Assembly (NCBI RefSeq): GCF_022828245.2
Contig: NZ_CP157587.1
Coordinates: forward strand, 62,001-126,000
Origin: Nanosynbacter sp900555675
GTDB taxonomy: Bacteria > Patescibacteriota > Saccharimonadia > Saccharimonadales > Saccharimonadaceae
Reading direction: 5' to 3'
DNA: 64,000 nucleotides
Numbering within the stretch: position 1 is the stretch's first letter; every line of letters begins with the position of its first letter. Of the stretch, positions 34,197 to 43,947 are shown piece by piece. A model generated the notes under the pieces. That model saw only the letters and a list, made by a program, of their open reading frames with translations. It ran no database searches and was not told the origin of the DNA. The position numbers were made by a program, and so were the translations under genes.

Positions 34197-35957
34197 ATGG
34201 CTTTACTGACGGACGACATCCAAGATAAGTTGATCGAGCTGCTCGTAAACGAGGGGCTTATTGAGAAGTCTGTCATTGATGATGCCTTAAAGCGCGCCTC
34301 TGAGAGTGGTAAGCCGTTATTTAGCTTGCTTAGCGAAGAGGGGTTGCTTGATAATGAACTATTAGTTCATGGTGTGGCTCAAGTTTCGGGCGTGCCGTAT
34401 GTCAATCTGTCGAATAGCGTTATTAGCCAGGATATTTTATCTCTATTACCGTCCGACGTTGCTGAGAGATTTATGGCCGTGCCGCTGGCCGAGGTTCAAA
34501 ACCGACTGGCGGTAGCGATGATCGACGCGAATAATGTTCAGGCGGTGGACTATTTGTCAAATCGCATCCAGCGTCCGATAAAAGTATTCATGGCTTCAGA
34601 AGAGAGTGTCCGCCACGTCTTAGATCAATATAAGACTGACTTGTCATCTGTTAATGTGGCTGCACAGGCTTCGCAGGAAGAGTCTTTGTCGGAAGCTGGT
34701 AATATCAAAACAATTGTTCAAGATTCACCAATATCACGAGCGTTGTCGACAATTTTGGAATACGCGGTAAAGAGTCACGCGTCCGACGTACACATTGAGC
34801 CATTAGAGAAGGCTTTGAAGATTCGTTGTCGTGTTGACGGTGTTTTGCGTGAAATAATGCAGCTCCCAAAGAGTATTGAGCCGGCGTTAGTTAGTCGTAT
34901 TAAGATTCTTTCCAATCTGAAAATTGACGAGCATCGCATTCCTCAGGACGGTCAATTTGCGGTTAACGTTGCAGGTAAAGAAGTTGACCTTCGTATTGCT
35001 ATCTCTCCAGTTGTCTGGGGCGAGCAAGTGGTTATTCGTCTGCTCGATAAGAGTGGAAGTTCTTTCAATTTGGAAGATATGGGCTACGCTGGGCGTGCAT
35101 TAAGAACGATCCGTAAGGGAATTAAGCGACCAAATGGAATGATTTTAACGTCGGGTCCAACTGGTTCCGGTAAGTCAACGAGTTTGTATGCGTTGATCAA
35201 GGAGATTAAGGATGATACTGTAAATATTGTGACACTCGAGGATCCAGTTGAGTATAAGATGGATGGTGTCAATCAGATTCAGGTGAATGCGGAAGTTGGC
35301 TTGACGTTTGCCTCTGGGCTGCGTTCAATTTTGCGTCAAGACCCAGACATTGTGATGGTTGGTGAGATTCGCGATAACGAAACAGCGAATTTGGCTATTC
35401 AGGCGGCCTTAACGGGGCACTTGGTTTTCTCGACACTTCACACAAATTCTGCCGCTGGCGTGTTGCCGCGTTTGTTGGATATGGGGATCGAGCCGTTTCT
35501 TATTGCCAGTACGGTTAACACAATTATCGGTCAGCGTTTGGTGAGGCGAGTGGCACGTCGTCGGGATATTTATCAATCATCACCACTGGAAACGCAGGCA
35601 ATTCGCGAGGCGGTTGGTGGATTATTGCCGCAAACAAGGGAGCAGGTCGCTCAATACGCGCAAGATTTGGGATATGAAAGTTTGCCGCTAGCGACACAGA
35701 CGTCGTTTGCCTTGGCAAAAGGAAAAGATACGCCGCAAACTCCTCGCGGTTATGCTGGGCGAGCTGGTTTGTATGAGGTCATGGATATTACTGAAGAGAT
35801 TCAGAATTTGATTGTTAAGCGCGCAACCTCAGCGGAAATTCAGCGAATGGCAATTCAACAGGGTATGATTACGATGCGTCAAGATGGTTATTTGAAGGCG
35901 TTGAACGGAATAACGACAATAGAAGAAGTTAATAGAGTAGCGGCGGATACCGCGTAA
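34197..35957 (+). CDS. pilB: Type IV pilus extension ATPase PilB
   Basis: Hexameric ATPase powering pilus assembly. An N-terminal MshE/GspE-like domain (residues 1-150) precedes the ATPase with GPTGSGKSTSLYALI (Walker A), LEDPVEYKMDGVNQIQVN (Asp box), RQDPDIVMVGEIRDNETA (Walker B) and LVFSTLHTNSA (His box). 586 aa. Oddity: the tetracysteine zinc site usual in PilB/GspE, between RRVARR and GYAGRAGLYEV, has no Cys at all. GGGG-type site precedes ATG 34197. Confidence 0.95.
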   Translation: MALLTDDIQDKLIELLVNEGLIEKSVIDDALKRASESGKPLFSLLSEEGLLDNELLVHGVAQVSGVPYVNLSNSVISQDILSLLPSDVAERFMAVPLAEVQNRLAVAMIDANNVQAVDYLSNRIQRPIKVFMASEESVRHVLDQYKTDLSSVNVAAQASQEESLSEAGNIKTIVQDSPISRALSTILEYAVKSHASDVHIEPLEKALKIRCRVDGVLREIMQLPKSIEPALVSRIKILSNLKIDEHRIPQDGQFAVNVAGKEVDLRIAISPVVWGEQVVIRLLDKSGSSFNLEDMGYAGRALRTIRKGIKRPNGMILTSGPTGSGKSTSLYALIKEIKDDTVNIVTLEDPVEYKMDGVNQIQVNAEVGLTFASGLRSILRQDPDIVMVGEIRDNETANLAIQAALTGHLVFSTLHTNSAAGVLPRLLDMGIEPFLIASTVNTIIGQRLVRRVARRRDIYQSSPLETQAIREAVGGLLPQTREQVAQYAQDLGYESLPLATQTSFALAKGKDTPQTPRGYAGRAGLYEVMDITEEIQNLIVKRATSAEIQRMAIQQGMITMRQDGYLKALNGITTIEEVNRVAADTA

Positions 35958-35968
35958 AAGGAGGAAAC

Positions 35969-37039
35969 ATGAATAATCAAGAATTGCGAATTGAGATTTT
36001 GCTGGAAGAAGTTGTTAAGAAGCGAGCTTCAGACCTTCATATTCAAGTTGGTTTGCCGCCAATGCTACGAATTGACGGTTCGTTAATGCCAGCCGCCGGA
36101 ACTCAGCCCTTAGACGAGCCTGCCGTTGAGAGATTAGTGTTCCAGATTCTTGATGAAGATCAGCGACAGATTTTGCTAAAAGATAAAGAATTCGACTTTT
36201 CGTTTGCGTTTGGCACATTGGGGCGATTCCGAGTTAATGCCTTCCATGAGCGTGGCAATTTGGCTGCAGCTCTACGTTTGATTCCAAATGAAATTAAGTC
36301 GGCGTCTGAACTAGGTATGCCACCAGTTGTTAATACATTTGCGGATTTTCCTCGCGGTTTGGTGTTAGTCACTGGTCCAACTGGTTCCGGTAAGTCGACG
36401 ACTTTGGCGGCGCTGGTTGATAAGATCAATTCTGAGCGCTCACAGCATATTATTACCATTGAAGATCCTATCGAGTTTACTCACAAGTCGAAAAAATCAG
36501 TGGTAGTTCAGCGTGAAGTTCACTACGACACTTATTCATTCTCTGCGGCTTTGCGCTCGAGTCTTCGCCAAGACCCAGACGTTGTGTTGATTGGTGAGAT
36601 GCGCGACCTCGAGACGATTTCAGCAGCGATTACAATTGCCGAAACTGGACACTTGGTGTTTGCAACGCTACACACAAACTCTGCCGCACAATCAATCGAC
36701 CGTATGATTGACGTGTTCCCACCGCACCAGCAGCCACAGATTCGCGCTCAGCTCAGTAATATCTTGATGGCAATTTGTTCACAGCGACTAGTCCCAGCTA
36801 TTGGTGGTGGACGAGTTGTGGCGGCAGAGGTTTTGATTGCCAATCCAGCGGTGCGCAACATTATCCGCGAAGGTAAATCTCACCAATTGGATGCCGTGAT
36901 TCAGACTGGTGCTGATCAGGGAATGCAGACGATGGATCGAACTTTGGTCAATTTGGTGCAGAATGGTACGATTACGTATGATAGCGCTCGTGAATTTGCT
37001 GTCGATTTGACGGAATTCGAGAGGTTGATGAGGGGGTAA
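35969..37039 (+). CDS. pilT: Type IV pilus retraction ATPase PilT
   Basis: 356 aa. RASDLHIQVGLPPMLRIDG is the N-terminal PilT signature; GPTGSGKSTTLAALVDKIN is Walker A, QREVHYDTYSFSAALRSSLR and QDPDVVLIGEMRDLETI follow, and LVFATLHTNSAAQSIDRMID completes the core. The presence of both PilB and PilT implies dynamic pili and twitching-type motility or DNA uptake. AGGAGG precedes the ATG. Confidence 0.96.
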   Translation: MNNQELRIEILLEEVVKKRASDLHIQVGLPPMLRIDGSLMPAAGTQPLDEPAVERLVFQILDEDQRQILLKDKEFDFSFAFGTLGRFRVNAFHERGNLAAALRLIPNEIKSASELGMPPVVNTFADFPRGLVLVTGPTGSGKSTTLAALVDKINSERSQHIITIEDPIEFTHKSKKSVVVQREVHYDTYSFSAALRSSLRQDPDVVLIGEMRDLETISAAITIAETGHLVFATLHTNSAAQSIDRMIDVFPPHQQPQIRAQLSNILMAICSQRLVPAIGGGRVVAAEVLIANPAVRNIIREGKSHQLDAVIQTGADQGMQTMDRTLVNLVQNGTITYDSAREFAVDLTEFERLMRG

Positions 37040-37042
37040 TAA

Positions 37043-38257
37043 ATGAAAAAATATGATTACGAAGCCAGAGATAGCGCAAGTAATAAAATCGTTAAATCAG
37101 TTGTTCAGGCTGATAGCGAAAACGCTGCCGCAAAACTCTTGACGGCTCAGGGCTTTGTGCCGTTAAAAATTGAATTACAAGACGATAAAACAAATTTCTT
37201 TGCGAGGTTTTCTGGTAGAATCACCACTAAGGATAGGGTTGTGTTTACTCGTCAGCTAGCAACTCTTATTGGAGCTGGGCTACCTTTGGCGCAAAGTCTT
37301 CGAACGGTTCAGGAGCAGACGACGAATAAGCGCATGCAGGAAATAGTCCAGGAAATTATCTCTGATGTTGAAGGTGGTAAATCCTTGTCTGATTCGTTCG
37401 CAAAGCATCCAGAAGCTTTTAACAAAGTTTATGTAGCTTTAGTCTCGGCTGGTGAAACGTCAGGTACAATGGATGATTCGCTTAAGAGGTTAGCTGCTCA
37501 GCAGGAAAAAGAGGCTGCTATGATGAGTAAAATTAGGGGTGCTATGATGTATCCGTCAATTGTCTTGGCAGTGATTATCTTAGTTATCGGATTTATGTTG
37601 TTCACGGTTGTTCCGCAAGTTGAAGGTCTGTATCGTGACTTAAATAAGGGGTTGCCATTTGTAACTCTTATGATGATTAAAACGGCGAACTTTTTTAGTA
37701 GTCTTTGGTGGCTTGTTATATTGGCAATGATTATCGGCGGTTATTTCCTAGCACAATATCTGAAAACTGAACAGGGAATTAGGACTAAAGACACCTTTAA
37801 GCTTAATGTCCCAATGTTCAAAGGGATGTTCAGGAAAATGTACATGGCACGATTTGCCAGGACTGGTCAAGTTCTTCTGAGTACTGGCGTGCCGATGCTT
37901 GATATGCTTCGTATTACATCTGATGCTGTTAATAACGTGATTATTAGCGAAAGCATACTTCGTGCGTCAGATAAGGTGAAGGGTGGTAAGGCGCTCTCAG
38001 CTTCTTTATCTAATGAAGATTATTTCCTAGCAATGGTGCCGCAGATGATTAAAATTGGTGAGCAATCAGGTAAAATTGATGAGATGATGGGTAAGACCGC
38101 TCAGGTTTATGAAGATGAGCTTGACGAGGAGATTCGCGCCTTGTCGACGGCGATAGAGCCAGTCCTGATGGTATTCTTGGCTATAGTTGCTGGTACGATG
38201 GTGGCGGCTATCTTACTTCCAATTTATAGTTTGGTCGGTAATATTAATATTCGCTAG
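37043..38257 (+). CDS. pilC: Type IV pilus platform protein PilC
   Basis: GspF-type inner-membrane platform, 404 aa, with two repeated cytoplasmic helical domains each followed by membrane spans: FTRQLATLIGAGLPLAQSL and ARTGQVLLSTGVPMLDML mark the two repeats, and PVLMVFLAIVAGTMVAAIL is the last span. The N-terminal DYEARDSASNKIVKSVV is typical. Three bases after pilT. Confidence 0.95.
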   Translation: MKKYDYEARDSASNKIVKSVVQADSENAAAKLLTAQGFVPLKIELQDDKTNFFARFSGRITTKDRVVFTRQLATLIGAGLPLAQSLRTVQEQTTNKRMQEIVQEIISDVEGGKSLSDSFAKHPEAFNKVYVALVSAGETSGTMDDSLKRLAAQQEKEAAMMSKIRGAMMYPSIVLAVIILVIGFMLFTVVPQVEGLYRDLNKGLPFVTLMMIKTANFFSSLWWLVILAMIIGGYFLAQYLKTEQGIRTKDTFKLNVPMFKGMFRKMYMARFARTGQVLLSTGVPMLDMLRITSDAVNNVIISESILRASDKVKGGKALSASLSNEDYFLAMVPQMIKIGEQSGKIDEMMGKTAQVYEDELDEEIRALSTAIEPVLMVFLAIVAGTMVAAILLPIYSLVGNINIR

Positions 38258-38338
38258 ACTGACTTATATTTTTAGTGTATTATAAGCTTAAGCATTTTTG
38301 CGTAAATATAGGTAAACCATAGAAAGGTGGGAAATCTA

Positions 38339-38818
38339 ATGACAAAAAAAGATAATAAAAAAGGATTTACAATCATCGAGGTCGTTTTAGTCTTGGCTAT
38401 TGCTGGACTTATCTTTGCGATGGTGTTTATCGCATTGCCAGCTTTGCAGCGTAGCCAGCGCGACCAGTCAAGGAAGGATGACGCTTCAACAGTTGCCGCA
38501 GCTATTACCAATTGGAATTCAGCTAATCGTAACGGCGGCACGTTTAGTGAAGAGTCTCTACGCAAGTATGTCGATAAGCTTGATCAATACGACAAATCTT
38601 CAGAATTAAAGGTTGCTACACCTGGTGCTTCAATGTCAGTAGCTAGTAACGAAATCAAGGTTATGCGAGGTAAGAAATGTCCTGCTAGCACGCCAGCTCC
38701 ATCTGCTGACGATCCAGCAAATATAACTTTGGAAAACGGATCTTCACGCAACGCAGCAGTCGTAGTTCTGCTGGAGAACAACGGTTCTCAGAAGCAATTG
38801 TATTGCCAGGATGTATAA
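38339..38818 (+). CDS. Type IV pilin (major pilin candidate)
   Basis: 159 aa from ATG 38339, preceded by AAAGGTGG. The leader MTKKDNKKG is cleaved before F, giving FTIIEVVLVLAIAGLIFAM, the class III signal with Glu5. The C-terminal domain carries two Cys far apart (KKCPAST and LYCQDV), forming a D-region loop as in major pilins. Located right after pilC and followed by a terminator, which suggests it is made in larger amounts than the minor pilins. Confidence 0.9.
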   Translation: MTKKDNKKGFTIIEVVLVLAIAGLIFAMVFIALPALQRSQRDQSRKDDASTVAAAITNWNSANRNGGTFSEESLRKYVDKLDQYDKSSELKVATPGASMSVASNEIKVMRGKKCPASTPAPSADDPANITLENGSSRNAAVVVLLENNGSQKQLYCQDV

Positions 38819-38835
38819 TCCATAGATAAATTACG

Positions 38836-38866
38836 AATCAGCCTCGGTATGGGGCTGATTTTTTTA
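38836..38866 (+). terminator. Terminator after the pilin gene
   Basis: AATCAGCC (38836-38843) pairs with GGCTGATT (38853-38860), followed by TTTTTT. Confidence 0.85.
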
Positions 38867-38890
38867 TGGTTTTTTGTTACCATAAGAAGT

Positions 38891-39772
38891 ATGATTAAGT
38901 TTGTACTAGTGGGATTTTTAGGGGCTATTTTAGGCAGTTTCGCCGGAGCGCAAATTTGGCGCTTGCGGGCTCGTCAGTTGGTGGAAGATAAAAAAGCTGG
39001 AGAAAAGGTTGACCAAAAGGAATTAAAGAAATTGTCTCCATTGATAAAAAAAATTTCCAAAGATAGGTCACGCTGTTTATCTTGCGGACATGAGCTTAAG
39101 TGGCACGATTTGATTCCTGTGGTAAGTTGGGTCGCTGGATTAGGGCGATGCAGATATTGCAAAGCATTTATTGGCTGGACGGAAATCTTGCTAGAACTAG
39201 TGATGGCCGGATTATTTGTTGCGTCTATGGTTTTTTGGCCTGGATCATTGACGGATATCTGGCAAGTCGCGTTGCTGGTCTTGTGGTTGGCAAGTTTGGT
39301 GCTGCTGGCGATTTTATTTGTCTATGACCTCAGATGGCTACTTCTTCCAGATGTAATTAATATTCCGTTTATCATTCTTGGTGTTATTTTTGCGGGAATA
39401 AAAGTATGTCTAGCTGGCGATTTCTCAAAAAGCTTGATGACGTTATTTGGGTCGATTGCGATTCTGAGTGGAATATATATGGTGTTATATTTATTCTCGA
39501 AATATCGTTATGGGGAAGATAAAACTTGGATCGGTTTTGGTGATGTTAAGCTTGGACTTGGATTGGGTTTGTTCTTGGGAAATTGGCTTTTGGCGTTTGC
39601 TGCGTTGTTCATCGCGAATCTTATTGGCACGCTTCTTGTCTTGCCATCAATGATGCGAGGAAAGTTGCAAGCAACTTCACGGATCTGCTTCGGTCCATTG
39701 CTTATCGTAGGGTTTTTACTCGCTTGGTTCTTTAGCCGACAAATTTTAGAGTGGGGCTTTCTTATTGTCTAA
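38891..39772 (+). CDS. pilD: Prepilin peptidase (PilD)
   Basis: Membrane aspartyl protease that trims and N-methylates prepilins. From ATG 38891 (293 aa): GFLGAILGSFAG, a zinc-binding Cys quartet (CLSCGHELKWHD with CRYCK), seven or eight spans, first catalytic Asp in FVYDLRWLLLPD and second in the GFGDVKLG motif. An internal insertion of about 30 Lys-rich residues lies before the Cys pairs. The longer frame from 38849 would begin inside the terminator and is rejected. Confidence 0.95.
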   Translation: MIKFVLVGFLGAILGSFAGAQIWRLRARQLVEDKKAGEKVDQKELKKLSPLIKKISKDRSRCLSCGHELKWHDLIPVVSWVAGLGRCRYCKAFIGWTEILLELVMAGLFVASMVFWPGSLTDIWQVALLVLWLASLVLLAILFVYDLRWLLLPDVINIPFIILGVIFAGIKVCLAGDFSKSLMTLFGSIAILSGIYMVLYLFSKYRYGEDKTWIGFGDVKLGLGLGLFLGNWLLAFAALFIANLIGTLLVLPSMMRGKLQATSRICFGPLLIVGFLLAWFFSRQILEWGFLIV

Positions 39773-39804
39773 GTAAAAAGCGCTTATGCTATAATGGAGA
39801 AGTG

Positions 39805-40545
39805 ATGGGCAATAAACAAAAAGGTTTTACTATAATTGAAGTGATTTTGTTTGTGGCTATTTCTGGCTTACTGACCTCTATGTTAATGGTCGGCGTAAGT
39901 ATGTCAATTAATCGTCAGCAATATCGCGATTCGGTGCAATCATATGCTGGTTTTTTGCGAAATGAGTACTCGAAGGTGGTCAATGTTGAGAATGAGCGAT
40001 CTAAGGGCGCTTGCCCAATTGAAGGCTCTGACGGTCGAGCTGAAACTCTACGTGGTCAATCTGATTGTGTGATTGTTGGTCGCTATATTACCACTGAAGG
40101 TTCTCTGGGTTCGACGAACGGCAATCTGTACAAAACTTATCCAGTTTATGCCTATAGGCCAGATAAGGGTAGCGCATGGACTTATAGGCGGGGTGCTGAG
40201 TCTGATAAATATATCGTTAATTGGCAAGCAAAAACTAGATTTTCTAACCAAGCTAAAGATAGTGCGTATATTTCTATTTTGATGTACCGCCACCCAGAGA
40301 CGGGGCAGTTGGACATTAGAACCGACACGAGCCGATTCGGTGACAATTTGACTGATTTCGTAAATAATAAAAATAGTGCTGGAGTTGTGCAATCTGCTGG
40401 CGAGCAGCGTCAACAGAGGGAGATCTGTGTTTATGATGACGGCTGGCTACCGGGAGAGAGATTATCTATTTTTCTACGATCACACGCAGGTTCTGCTGAT
40501 GCTGTAGTTATGGGTAATGCTACGGGAGGTTGTGCTGATGCGTAA
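39805..40545 (+). CDS. Minor pilin 1
   Basis: 246 aa from ATG 39805; TGCTATAAT ends 9 nt upstream, so this cluster has its own promoter. Leader MGNKQKG then FTIIEVILFVAISGLLTSM. The exported part has several Cys and a Tyr/Arg-rich middle. Probably a GspH/FimT-like minor pilin; the exact class cannot be set. Confidence 0.85.
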   Translation: MGNKQKGFTIIEVILFVAISGLLTSMLMVGVSMSINRQQYRDSVQSYAGFLRNEYSKVVNVENERSKGACPIEGSDGRAETLRGQSDCVIVGRYITTEGSLGSTNGNLYKTYPVYAYRPDKGSAWTYRRGAESDKYIVNWQAKTRFSNQAKDSAYISILMYRHPETGQLDIRTDTSRFGDNLTDFVNNKNSAGVVQSAGEQRQQREICVYDDGWLPGERLSIFLRSHAGSADAVVMGNATGGCADA

Positions 40546-41119
40546 GTTTAACAGGGGCGACACACTTGTTGAAGTGCTGCTTGGAGTAACCATTTTTAGT
40601 CTAGTTGCCGTTATTGCATTAGAAACCATGAACCGTGGGATGGCTATCGCTCAGTATTCTTTGGAGACGACGTTGGTTCGCCAACAGGTTGACGCTCAGG
40701 CTGAAATGCTAAGATATGCGCATGATATGAAAAATAATACTTGGAAGAAATTGGTAGACAATAATTCGGTGAGCGTTTCTGCTGTTAATGACAATGAAGG
40801 AAACTTGGGCGCTGAAAAATGTCCTGATGATTTTTCCGCGAAAGAGTTTGCTTTGGCTGCGACACCTTCGCTCGCTTCGAAGATTAGTGTATTGAACAAT
40901 CCTGGCGATTATAAACCAGCAGAAACGTACGCGCGGGTTGATAGCGATGCTAAAAAAACGTATGGAATATCAGTTAGATTAGTTAAGCCGAGTACGGCCA
41001 TTGGAAGTAGGGATAGCAATAAATATGATGCGTACATAAAAGCGTGCTGGATGCCTGTTGGCAGCAAAATGCCGGCAACCATCGGTACGATTGTGAGGTT
41101 GTATGATTCGGGGCTATAA
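40538..41119 (+). CDS. Minor pilin 2
   Basis: 193 aa from ATG 40538, overlapping the previous stop; GGGAGG lies upstream. MRKFNRGDTLVEVLLGVTIFSL is a class III-like signal in which the usual G-F cleavage site reads G-D, with Glu at +5. Resembles GspI/PilV-type minor pilins in position and size. Confidence 0.82.
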   Translation: MRKFNRGDTLVEVLLGVTIFSLVAVIALETMNRGMAIAQYSLETTLVRQQVDAQAEMLRYAHDMKNNTWKKLVDNNSVSVSAVNDNEGNLGAEKCPDDFSAKEFALAATPSLASKISVLNNPGDYKPAETYARVDSDAKKTYGISVRLVKPSTAIGSRDSNKYDAYIKACWMPVGSKMPATIGTIVRLYDSGL

Positions 41120-41801
41120 AAAAGGATTTACACTTATCGAATTGATGCTCGCCATGAGTTTTATCTCTGTTCTTTTGTTGTCGATTGCTATGGTGGGTAT
41201 TCAAGCGGGAAAAATGTATAGCAGAGGTATTGTGCTTCGTGATGTTAATCAAGCGGGGCGAGATATTTCAGATACGATTCGACGCGATTTTCTTCAGGCG
41301 AATGCCGAAAAGATTGATAGCACGGGATTGAGGGTGCCGAATAATAGCAATTGGTCAACTGGTCGACTTTGTCTTGGCTCTCATTCTTATGTGTGGAATA
41401 ATCCAAAGTATTTGGACGATCCTAGCCTGTTGGGCGGAAATAGTCTGTTTAAGGTTAATGGTAATCCAGTGAATTTAGTGCGCGTAGTTGATGCGGATAG
41501 CGGATTGTGTAAAAAAGATGCTTCTGGCAAATATCCAGAAACCGTCGATCTTGCGAAATCGTCCAATTTGCTCAGGTCTATCAATAGCGGCGATGGCTCA
41601 ATTGGTGTACACGAAGTCACGTTAGAAAAGGTTACCTCAGATAATTCAAGGGAGGCACTGTATAAATTGACCTTTACGCTGGGAACGAGCAAAATGAGCG
41701 AGATAAGAAACTCCTCCTGTAAAGCTCCGACTGAAGATGATAGCAATTTTGAGTTCTGTGCTATAAATAAATTTGAGATGATTGTGAGGACGAATGGGTA
41801 A
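41103..41801 (+). CDS. Minor pilin 3 (PilW/GspJ-like)
   Basis: 232 aa. Leader MIRGYKKG then FTLIELMLAMSFISVLLLS with Glu5. A long exported domain with six Cys follows. Overlaps both neighbours by 8-17 nt, so translation is coupled through the minor-pilin cassette. Confidence 0.85.
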   Translation: MIRGYKKGFTLIELMLAMSFISVLLLSIAMVGIQAGKMYSRGIVLRDVNQAGRDISDTIRRDFLQANAEKIDSTGLRVPNNSNWSTGRLCLGSHSYVWNNPKYLDDPSLLGGNSLFKVNGNPVNLVRVVDADSGLCKKDASGKYPETVDLAKSSNLLRSINSGDGSIGVHEVTLEKVTSDNSREALYKLTFTLGTSKMSEIRNSSCKAPTEDDSNFEFCAINKFEMIVRTNG

Positions 41802-42936
41802 AAATACGCGACAATCAGGTGCTGTATCTCTTTTTGCGGTTATATTTGGCGCGATGTTGCTGACTATTGTTACTATTGGGTTTATCAAGTTGATGATTAT
41901 GGATCAGCGACAATCCTCGAATAATGATCTGTCACAAAGTGCTTATGACGCAGCTTTGGCTGGGGTTGAGGATGCTAAGCGTGTGGTTCGTGCCGCCCAG
42001 ACGGGCAATATTCAAGCGGCGGGAGTGCTGAATGGTCCAATTAATTGTAATATGGTCGCGGCATCTGGTGTTGTTGGAGGTAGCTCTTCTGGTGAAACTA
42101 TTATTAAAACTGGTACAGATGCGGGTAAAAAATTTGATCAAGCGTATACTTGTGTAAAAATCACTATGAAATCTCAAGATTTTATATATAAGTCTATTGA
42201 GGAAAAATCTCAAATTGTGCCACTACGTGCAACTGGTTCGTTCAACAAAATATCTATTGAATGGTACAGGCGTGATGATGAGAGCAATTTGAATGGCGCC
42301 AACGCCGCTAACACTGAAATATCCACTTCTGGGGATTTGCCGACGAAAAACAGCTGGAATGCTAATTCGCCACAATTGATGCGCGTGCAGCTTATCAATC
42401 CAGGATCTACCTTTAATTTAGCGACTTTAGACTCAACTGGTGTCACTTCTTTCTTACGACCGAACGTTTTAAGGTCAGACGTAGCAAGTCAGAATGGTAC
42501 TGCTGTTTCTGGTAAGATTTCTGATCATCCACGCGCAACTGACGGGAATGAACATAATAATGGAACAAGTGCGGTTTCTTGCAGCAAGACATTCAAGTTT
42601 TCTGGCGAATATTCGTGTAAAGCGGTGATTGATGTTGATGAGATTCCAGCTGGTAGCGAAACTGCGTTCTTGAGGTTATTGCCTATATATAAAGGTGGCA
42701 GTGTGAAGATTTCTCTTCAAAAAACTGACGGAACAATTGTCAATTTTGATGGAGTTCAGCCAATTGTCGATTCCACGGGGCGGGCAAGTGATTTATTTAG
42801 AAGAGTTGAAGCTCGATTGCAAATAGGAGATGATTTCGCATATCCTAATAATGCGGTTGAATTAAAGAATAGTCTATGTAAAGATTTCTCTGTATCTGGC
42901 GGCGGATCTGCTACTGCAGGTCGATGTAAGCCATAA
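41794..42936 (+). CDS. PilX-like pilus-associated protein
   Basis: 380 aa. The N-terminus SGAVSLFAVIFGAMLLTIVTIGF is a PilX/GspK-type hydrophobic segment in which the signal G-F-x-x-x-E is not conserved. The exported part has SAYDAALAGVEDAKR, the alpha-helical PilX motif, then a long Ser/Asn-rich domain with several Cys. Last gene of the pilus region; it ends 2 bp from the convergent xer gene. Confidence 0.78.
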   Translation: MGKNTRQSGAVSLFAVIFGAMLLTIVTIGFIKLMIMDQRQSSNNDLSQSAYDAALAGVEDAKRVVRAAQTGNIQAAGVLNGPINCNMVAASGVVGGSSSGETIIKTGTDAGKKFDQAYTCVKITMKSQDFIYKSIEEKSQIVPLRATGSFNKISIEWYRRDDESNLNGANAANTEISTSGDLPTKNSWNANSPQLMRVQLINPGSTFNLATLDSTGVTSFLRPNVLRSDVASQNGTAVSGKISDHPRATDGNEHNNGTSAVSCSKTFKFSGEYSCKAVIDVDEIPAGSETAFLRLLPIYKGGSVKISLQKTDGTIVNFDGVQPIVDSTGRASDLFRRVEARLQIGDDFAYPNNAVELKNSLCKDFSVSGGGSATAGRCKP

Positions 42937-42937
42937 G

Positions 42938-43861
42938 CTAAGCTTCTGTATCGCTATGAAATCGGTCGTGAACATCTTTCAGGTGTTGGTCGGTAACATG
43001 CGTATATACCTGTGTTGTTGATATATTGCTATGGCCCAGCATTGATTGGACTGAGCGCAAGTCTGCACCGTTCATAAGTAGATCGGTGGCAAAGCTATGA
43101 CGCATGGTGTGTGGGCTTACATGTTTTGTGATACCAGCCAATCTAGCATATTGACCAATCATTCTCTGAATGCTGCGCGTGCTTAACCTACGGTAGTCTC
43201 CGGAGGTGTTGGGAGTTGCGCGGCGTTTGCTATAGCTTAAAAATAGAGCGGGTAGATTATCTGTTCTAGCTTCCAGGTATGCCGATATGTGCTCGGCAGC
43301 ACTTTTTGAAATAAAAACAGGGCGATCCTTTTGTCCTTTTCCTCGCACCATAAATTCGCGCCTCTTTAGGTTTATATGGTCTCGGTTTAAATTGACCAAT
43401 TCTGAAACACGTAGTCCGCTGGAAAATAGCAACTCAACGATTGCTCGATCTCTCAGTCCAGATTCTGTATCGGTCGGTATTTGATCGATCATACGTAAAA
43501 CCTCGTCATATTGTAAAAAGGTTACTTGTTTACGGACTACTTTGGGCAATATAATTCTGTCGGCCGCTAGACTTTTGATATTACGGCGAGAAAGGTAGGT
43601 TAGCAAACCTCGTAATGCAATAAGATGATAACTTTGAGTAATTAAAGACAGCTCTTCGCCGGTGTTGTCATTTTTATAACGGTTTAGCCAGAGGCGATAC
43701 TGGCGTATTAGTTCTGATGTAATTTTCTCAACATCTATATCACCAGCAAAATCGATAAATCTCTCCAGGTATAGTTGATAATTTATGATGGTTTTTTGAC
43801 TACGCCCACCTTCAACCTCTAGGTGTTCTAAGAAATCAGTTAAGGCTTCTGACATAAACAT
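42938..43861 (-). CDS. xerC: Tyrosine recombinase, XerC/XerD type
   Basis: Resolves chromosome dimers at dif. 307 aa from ATG 43861: N-terminal SAM-like core-binding domain, then catalytic Arg151 (SSGLRVSEL), Lys178 (GKGQKDR), His251 and Arg254 (HTMRHSFAT), His277 (LGHSN) and Tyr286 (TQVYTHV). All six residues are present. ATG 43861 follows a minus-strand TAGAAT by 7 nt, so leaderless. Only one Xer is seen in the window; FtsK at 22654 is its expected activator. XerC versus XerD cannot be told apart here. Confidence 0.94.
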   Translation of the reverse strand: MFMSEALTDFLEHLEVEGGRSQKTIINYQLYLERFIDFAGDIDVEKITSELIRQYRLWLNRYKNDNTGEELSLITQSYHLIALRGLLTYLSRRNIKSLAADRIILPKVVRKQVTFLQYDEVLRMIDQIPTDTESGLRDRAIVELLFSSGLRVSELVNLNRDHINLKRREFMVRGKGQKDRPVFISKSAAEHISAYLEARTDNLPALFLSYSKRRATPNTSGDYRRLSTRSIQRMIGQYARLAGITKHVSPHTMRHSFATDLLMNGADLRSVQSMLGHSNISTTQVYTHVTDQHLKDVHDRFHSDTEA

Positions 43862-43947
43862 AATATTTATTCTATCGCTAATGAATATGTTTATCAAATT
43901 ATTTATTTCTGCTACTATATTAGAAAATAATAAGCAGAGGAGTATCT

